Positions 23,644-27,819 of a DNA stretch of 27,819 nt are shown piece by piece. Numbering within the stretch: position 1 is the stretch's first letter; every line of letters starts with the position of its first letter. The notes under the pieces are model-generated. The model was not told the DNA's origin, did not search any database, and saw only the letters and a list, made by a program, of their open reading frames with translations. Source of the DNA: an uncultured Porphyromonadaceae bacterium. Lineage in GTDB: Bacteria > Bacteroidota > Bacteroidia > Bacteroidales > Muribaculaceae. The position numbers were made by a program, and so were the translations under genes. The stretch lies in the NCBI GenBank assembly GCA_937989585.1, contig CALKRW010000027.1:1-27819 (forward strand), given 5' to 3'.

Positions 23644-24717
23644 ATGTGGTTAATAAACTCATCCATAGGACGTAAGTTCGTGATGGCAATCACGGGCTGC
23701 TGCCTCGTCCTGTTTGTGACCTTTCACGTGCTGATGAACTCGGTGGCAATCTTCTGGCCCACAGCCTACAATTCGGTCTGCGAGTTTCTGGGCGCCAACT
23801 GGTATGCCCTGATAGCCTCGGCAGGTCTCGCCCTGCTGTTCATCATCCACATTGTCTACGCACTGTGGCTCACCTTCCAGAACCGCGCCGCCCGCGGCAC
23901 CGACCGCTATGCGGTCAACACCCGTCCCCCCCAGGTCGAGTGGTCCTCGAAGAACATGCTCGTCCTCGGCATCGTTGTCGTTGCCTTCCTCGTAGTGCAC
24001 CTCTGCCAGTTCTGGTACAAGATGCAGTACCAGGAACTCATGCACCACGACCTGTCAGTCCTTCCCCAGCTTGACGGCGTGCCCGTGCAGCCCGCCCTCG
24101 GCACACTTTTCCTCCAGATGGCCTTCAGCGCCGCATGGGTAGGCATCGTCTACATCATAGGCTTCATCGCCCTCTGGTTCCACATGAACCACGGCTTCTG
24201 GTCGATGTTCCAGACCGTAGGCTGGGACAACACCACATGGCTCCCCCGCCTCAAGAAAGTCTCCCTCTGGTGGACATCAGTCGTCGTCGTGCTCTTCATC
24301 GTCCAGGTAGGCGTCTTCACATGGCGCGCCAACGACAACTACTACACCGAGAACCCCGAACTTCAGGAACAGTACGCCGAGTCCTGGTTCAAACAGGTCG
24401 AGGCCGCCCAGGACGAGTTTGACGTCGCCCTCTCCGAGGCTCAGAAGCCCTTCAGGAACATCGACTTCCAGACAATGGACATGGCCTCACAGATGAAGGC
24501 CCAGCAGGACATGCAGGAGGCTCAGACCAACCTCATCAAGACCGCCGGCCGAACCTTCGTCAACAAGATGACCGTCATCGACTCCGCCTTCCAGAAACAG
24601 TGTCCCGACGTCATGCCCACACAGGAAATGCAGCAGGCTCTCCAGATGAAGGCTCAGTTCGAGGCCATGCTCAAGGCCATGGACACCCCCTTAGACCAAA
24701 TAAACAACCAACGCTAA
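23644..24717 (+). CDS. sdhC: Succinate dehydrogenase/fumarate reductase cytochrome b subunit, with long C-terminal extension (357 aa)
   Basis: The membrane anchor that carries heme b and exchanges electrons with the quinone pool. Five transmembrane helices lie at about 12-34, 55-77, 104-126, 155-182 and 206-226, and candidate heme-ligand histidines are H28, H69, H119 and H180. The start MWLINSSIGRKFVMAITG is typical of Bacteroidetes b558 subunits. Family members, as I know them, end soon after helix 5 at about 220-230 residues. Here about 130 further residues (228-357) follow, rich in Gln, Glu, Lys, Met and Ala and probably helical or coiled-coil (for example ASQMKAQQDMQEAQTNLIK). With five helices and a cytoplasmic N-terminus the extension should face the periplasm. 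First gene of the operon, 15 bases before the flavoprotein gene. It could equally be called frdC. Confidence 0.93.
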   Translation: MWLINSSIGRKFVMAITGCCLVLFVTFHVLMNSVAIFWPTAYNSVCEFLGANWYALIASAGLALLFIIHIVYALWLTFQNRAARGTDRYAVNTRPPQVEWSSKNMLVLGIVVVAFLVVHLCQFWYKMQYQELMHHDLSVLPQLDGVPVQPALGTLFLQMAFSAAWVGIVYIIGFIALWFHMNHGFWSMFQTVGWDNTTWLPRLKKVSLWWTSVVVVLFIVQVGVFTWRANDNYYTENPELQEQYAESWFKQVEAAQDEFDVALSEAQKPFRNIDFQTMDMASQMKAQQDMQEAQTNLIKTAGRTFVNKMTVIDSAFQKQCPDVMPTQEMQQALQMKAQFEAMLKAMDTPLDQINNQR

Positions 24718-24732
24718 AAATCACTCATCGAT

Positions 24733-26760
24733 ATGGCAGATCTTAAAAATCTCGAGGGTATGATCGACTCTACCCCCATCATGAAGGACTTCGCCGACAT
24801 CGAGTCGTCGAAACTCCCCGAGTACCAAATCGACTCAAAGATACCCGAAGGTCCCGTCGCTGAGAAATGGACCAACTATAAAGCCCACCAGAAACTCGTC
24901 AACCCCGCCAACAAGCGCAACCTCGACATCATCGTCGTCGGCACCGGCCTTGCAGGCGCCTCCGCCGCATCGTCACTCGGCGAGATGGGCTTCAACGTCC
25001 TCAACTTCTGCATCCAGGACTCGCCCCGCCGCGCTCACTCCATCGCCGCACAGGGCGGCATCAACGCGGCCAAGAACTATCAGAACGACGGCGACTCGGT
25101 CTACCGCCTGTTCTACGATACGGTCAAGGGCGGTGACTTCCGCTCGCGCGAGGCCAACGTCTACCGTCTGGCCGAGGTCTCGAACAACATCATCGACCAG
25201 TGCGTCGCACAGGGTGTGCCTTTCGCACGCGAGTACGGCGGCCTCCTCGCCAACCGCTCGTTCGGCGGTGCACAGGTGAGCCGTACTTTCTACGCCAAGG
25301 GCCAGACAGGCCAGCAGCTGCTGCTCGGCGCATACGCCTCGCTCAACCGCCAGATCAACAAGGGCACTGTCAAGTCGTTCACACGCCGCGAGATGCTCGA
25401 CCTCGTCATCATCGACGGACGCGCACGCGGCATCATCGTCCGCAACCTCGTCACCGGCGAACTCGAGCGCTACGCCGCACACGCCGTTGTCATCGCCACC
25501 GGCGGCTACGGCCGCACATTCTTCCTGTCGACCAACGCCATGGGCTGCAACGGCTCCGCCGCAGTCCAGTGCTTCCGCAAGGGCGCATACCTCGCCAACC
25601 TCGCCTTCACGCAGATCCACCCCACCTGTATCCCCGTCCACGGCGAGCAGCAGTCCAAACTCACCCTCATGTCCGAGTCGCTCCGCAACGACGGCCGCAT
25701 CTGGGTTCCCAAGAAGAAGGAGGACGCCGAGGCCATCCGCGCCGGCAAACTCAAGCCCACCGACATTCCCGACGAGGACCGCGACTTCTACCTCGAGCGC
25801 CGCTATCCCGCCTTCGGCAACCTCTGCCCCCGTGACATCGCCTCGCGTGCCGCCAAAGAGCGTTGCGACGCCGGATTCGGCGTAGGCACCGGCAACGCCG
25901 TCTACCTCGACTTCAAGTACGCCATCGACCGCCTGGGCGAGGACGTCGTCCGCGACCGCTACGGCAACCTCTTCGACATGTACAAGATGATCTCCGACGA
26001 CGATCCCTACCACACTCCGATGATGATCTTCCCCGCATCGCACTACACCATGGGCGGCGTATGGGTCGACTACGAGCTCCAGACCTCCATCCGCGGACTC
26101 TTCGCCATCGGCGAGTGCAACTTCTCCGACCACGGCGCCAACCGCCTCGGCGCCTCTGCCCTCATGCAGGGTCTCGCCGACGGCTACTTCGTCCTCCCCT
26201 ACACCATGCAGAACTACCTCAGCGACCAGATCAAGGTGCCCTGCCCCTCGACCGACGCCCCCGAGTTCGACAAGGCCGAGAACGACGTCAAGGCCCGTAT
26301 CGAGAAACTCATGAGCATCCGCGGCACAAAATCGCCTGACGAAATCCACAAGCGCCTCGGCCACATCATGTGGAACCTCGTCGGCATGGGCCGCACACTC
26401 CAGAGCCTCGTCGAGGCCACCAGGGAGATCGAGGAAGTGCGCAAGGAATTCTACACCGACCTCCGCATCGTCGGAGCCGCCGACGACCTCAACACCGAGC
26501 TCGAGAAGGCTCTCCGCCTCGAGGACTTCCTCGTAATCGCCAAGATGATGGCCATCGACGCCCTCAACCGCAACGAGTCCTGCGGCGCACACTTCCGCGA
26601 GGAATACCAGACTCCCGACGGCGAGGCCAAGCGCAACGACAAGGACTACATGTACGTTTCCTGCTGGAAGTACACCGGCGACAACGAGAAGCCCATCCTC
26701 CTCAAGGAGCCCCTCGAGTACACCGCCATCCAGGTTCAGACCCGTAACTACAAATCGTAA
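24733..26760 (+). CDS. sdhA: Succinate dehydrogenase/fumarate reductase flavoprotein subunit (675 aa)
   Basis: The catalytic subunit interconverting fumarate and succinate on covalently bound FAD, on the cytoplasmic face. Residues 65-78 (DIIVVGTGLAGASA) are the FAD Rossmann motif. RRAHSIAAQGGINAA has the histidine (H102) expected to hold FAD covalently. Active-site segments include HPTCIPVHG, RDIASRAAKERCD and SHYTMGGVWVDYE, followed by GANRLGASALMQGLADG. The first 33 residues precede the point (DSKIPEGPVAEKW) where homologues I remember begin, so this N-terminal piece is extra or the true start lies later. In a fermenting Bacteroidales cell the main direction is probably fumarate reduction, so frdA is an equally fair name. 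Confidence 0.96.
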   Translation: MADLKNLEGMIDSTPIMKDFADIESSKLPEYQIDSKIPEGPVAEKWTNYKAHQKLVNPANKRNLDIIVVGTGLAGASAASSLGEMGFNVLNFCIQDSPRRAHSIAAQGGINAAKNYQNDGDSVYRLFYDTVKGGDFRSREANVYRLAEVSNNIIDQCVAQGVPFAREYGGLLANRSFGGAQVSRTFYAKGQTGQQLLLGAYASLNRQINKGTVKSFTRREMLDLVIIDGRARGIIVRNLVTGELERYAAHAVVIATGGYGRTFFLSTNAMGCNGSAAVQCFRKGAYLANLAFTQIHPTCIPVHGEQQSKLTLMSESLRNDGRIWVPKKKEDAEAIRAGKLKPTDIPDEDRDFYLERRYPAFGNLCPRDIASRAAKERCDAGFGVGTGNAVYLDFKYAIDRLGEDVVRDRYGNLFDMYKMISDDDPYHTPMMIFPASHYTMGGVWVDYELQTSIRGLFAIGECNFSDHGANRLGASALMQGLADGYFVLPYTMQNYLSDQIKVPCPSTDAPEFDKAENDVKARIEKLMSIRGTKSPDEIHKRLGHIMWNLVGMGRTLQSLVEATREIEEVRKEFYTDLRIVGAADDLNTELEKALRLEDFLVIAKMMAIDALNRNESCGAHFREEYQTPDGEAKRNDKDYMYVSCWKYTGDNEKPILLKEPLEYTAIQVQTRNYKS

Positions 26761-26794
26761 CCCCTGTTCTTTAACCCGTTAATACAGACTCAAA

Positions 26795-27550
26795 ATGGAA
26801 AATACTATTAGCGTAAACCTGAAGATTTGGCGTCAGCGCGGTCCCAAAGAACCGGGTCAGTTCGTCAAATACCACCTCGACGGCGTCTCGACCGACGAGT
26901 CCTTCCTCGAGATGCTCGACATGCTCAACCAATTGCTGGTAGAGCGCGGCGAGGAACCCGTCGTCTTCGACAACGACTGCCGCGAGGGCATCTGCGGCAT
27001 GTGCTCCCTCTACATCAACGGCCATCCCCACGGTCCCATCCAGGGCATAACCACCTGCCAGCTGCACATGCGCAAGTTCAACGACGGCGACGTAATCACC
27101 ATCGAGCCCTGGCGCTCGGCTGCGTTCCCCGTCATCCGCGACCTCGCCGTCAACCGCAACGCCTTCGACCAGATACAGCAGGCCGGCGGCTACGTGTCGT
27201 TCAACTGCGGCGGCGCTCCCGACGCAAACAACATTCCCATCTCGAAGGCCATCGCCGACGAGGCCATGGACTCCGCCACCTGCATCGGCTGCGGCGCATG
27301 TGTCGCCGCCTGCAAGAACGGCTCCGCCATGCTCTTCGTCTCGGCCAAGGTCAGCCAGTTCGCACTCCTGCCCCAGGGTCAGGTCGAGCGCAAGCGCCGC
27401 GCCCGCGCCATGGTCCGCAAGATGGACGAACTCGGCTTCGGCAACTGCACCAACACCGGTGCCTGCGCCGCCGAGTGCCCCAAGAACATCTCCCTGTCGA
27501 ACATCGCACGCCTCAACCGCGAGTTCATCAAGGCCAAATGCTCTGAATAA
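26795..27550 (+). CDS. sdhB: Succinate dehydrogenase/fumarate reductase iron-sulfur subunit (251 aa)
   Basis: Passes electrons between the flavin and the heme/quinone subunit. The [2Fe-2S] ligands are C62, C67, C70 and C88 (DCREGICGMC and TTCQL). The second domain has CIGCGACVAAC (C163, C166, C169, C173) and NCTNTGACAAECPK (C218, C224, C228), which carry the [4Fe-4S] and [3Fe-4S] clusters. Length is normal for the Bacteroidetes/epsilon-type subunit. It lies 34 bases after the flavoprotein gene and is followed by a strong terminator, so it ends the operon. Confidence 0.96.
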   Translation: MENTISVNLKIWRQRGPKEPGQFVKYHLDGVSTDESFLEMLDMLNQLLVERGEEPVVFDNDCREGICGMCSLYINGHPHGPIQGITTCQLHMRKFNDGDVITIEPWRSAAFPVIRDLAVNRNAFDQIQQAGGYVSFNCGGAPDANNIPISKAIADEAMDSATCIGCGACVAACKNGSAMLFVSAKVSQFALLPQGQVERKRRARAMVRKMDELGFGNCTNTGACAAECPKNISLSNIARLNREFIKAKCSE

Positions 27551-27573
27551 TCCCTCATAACCATACTTTCCCG

Positions 27574-27603
27574 AAAGGCTGAGCCACCCGCTCAGCCTTT
27601 TTT
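27574..27603 (+). terminator. Rho-independent terminator of the sdh/frd operon
   Basis: AAAGGCTGAGC (27574-27584) and GCTCAGCCTTT (27590-27600) make a perfect 11-base stem with a CACCC loop and a run of six T (27598-27603), 24 bases past the sdhB stop. Confidence 0.95.
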
Positions 27604-27645
27604 GTGCCCGTTAATTCATTTTCGCACTTTTTTCGCACTGATTTT

Positions 27646-27677
27646 TTTGGCGGAACTGCCCCATCCTGTTACCTTTG
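27646..27677 (+). promoter_or_regulatory. Upstream promoter of the last gene
   Basis: TTTG (27646-27649), 20 bases and TACCTTTG (27670-27677) fit the consensus exactly. Starting near 27683 it would give a leader of about 85 bases to the ATG at 27768. Confidence 0.7.
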
Positions 27678-27752
27678 CGTCATGCCAAAGACTTAAATCA
27701 CATATCCGGCAGAAATCGTGGATTTTTGCTTATCGGGTAAACCTTTTTTTAT

Positions 27753-27760
27753 TATCTTTG
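27753..27760 (+). promoter_or_regulatory. Second -7 box, next to the start of the last gene
   Basis: TATCTTTG followed by T is another TANNTTTG match, seven bases before the ATG at 27768. The nearest TTTG upstream (27725-27728) is 24 bases away, longer than usual. If used, the transcript would be essentially leaderless. Confidence 0.45.
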
Positions 27761-27767
27761 TACGGAA

Positions 27768-27819
27768 ATGCGAACAACCCTTATCATACTCCTCACACTG
27801 CTTTTCGTCGGCTGTAGCC
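27768..27819 (+). CDS. Start of a lipoprotein gene, cut by the window end
   Basis: ATG at 27768 opens MRTTLIILLTLLFVGCS: a positive residue, a hydrophobic core and a lipobox (FVGC, Cys16), so a lipoprotein signal peptide is complete when the window ends. It lies behind two TANNTTTG elements. The body of the protein is outside the window, so nothing can be said of its function. Confidence 0.65.
   Translation, partial: MRTTLIILLTLLFVGCS

Noticed and set aside
24973..26592. 539-codon open frame antisense to the flavoprotein gene
   Set aside because: Long antisense frames are expected in GC-rich, C-ending-codon genes. The translation is Val/Glu/Asp/Ala-biased and without domains.
27602..27817. 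71-codon plus-strand frame after the sdh terminator
   Set aside because: It begins in the terminator T-run and covers two promoters; the real gene starts at 27768 in another frame.

Overview
The window reads as chromosomal DNA of a gut-type Bacteroidales bacterium, most likely of the Muribaculaceae or a close relative. The signs are promoters of the Bacteroidetes form (TTTG, about 20 bases, then TANNTTTG), starts with almost no Shine-Dalgarno sequences, BspA-like leucine-rich repeat proteins, DUF3822 next to rsmD, a Bacteroidetes-type cytochrome b / flavoprotein / iron-sulfur succinate dehydrogenase-fumarate reductase operon, and secreted proteins ending in a short 'L-x-G-R ... G-x-Y-x-V' sorting-like tail. 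The family placement is inference from protein style, not from a marker gene comparison.

Layout. (a) 1-6050 is an accessory block, visibly more A/T-rich than the rest. It holds a terminator that resembles an IS3-family end, two translationally coupled BspA-like surface proteins, an unrecognised six-helix membrane protein with an ambiguous start, and an intergenic stretch (5705-6053) carrying a four-copy direct/inverted repeat. (b) 6054-13578, all on the minus strand, is a run of closely spaced housekeeping genes: topA, an RluA-type pseudouridine synthase, a DUF3822 protein, rsmD, a YeiH-type transporter, a thioredoxin-fold lipoprotein lacking CxxC, and a small acidic lipoprotein. (c) 13832-18029, minus strand, is the envelope operon coaX - outer-membrane barrel - lptC - CNNM/CorC-like membrane protein, with coaX and the barrel gene overlapping. 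(d) 18263-23258, plus strand, has two large secreted proteins, a PL9-like parallel beta-helix polysaccharide lyase and an Ig-rich surface protein, each with its own promoter and followed at the end by a perfect 32-base terminator palindrome. (e) 23644-27550, plus strand, is the three-gene succinate dehydrogenase / fumarate reductase operon behind a good promoter and a GC-rich leader, closed by a strong terminator. (f) The last 50 bases start another lipoprotein gene cut by the window edge.

How the genes work together. Block (b) joins DNA supercoiling control with rRNA modification. Block (c) joins coenzyme A synthesis with lipopolysaccharide transport and envelope maintenance. Block (d) is consistent with attack on pectin-like glycans and surface display. 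Block (e) makes the membrane complex that these anaerobes use to reduce fumarate to succinate.

Gene-free stretches over 300 bases: 4388-4819 (a promoter and a terminator), 5705-6053 (promoter, dyad, repeat cluster, hairpin) and 23259-23643 (terminator, a possible orphan promoter with two competing hairpins, the sdhC promoter and leader). I see no tRNA, rRNA, CRISPR array, intact transposase, phage gene or origin. I found no clear new multi-gene system. The best leads are the 130-residue periplasmic extension on the cytochrome b subunit, the repeat cluster at 5810-5895, the competing hairpins at 23366-23417 and the apparently leaderless coaX.
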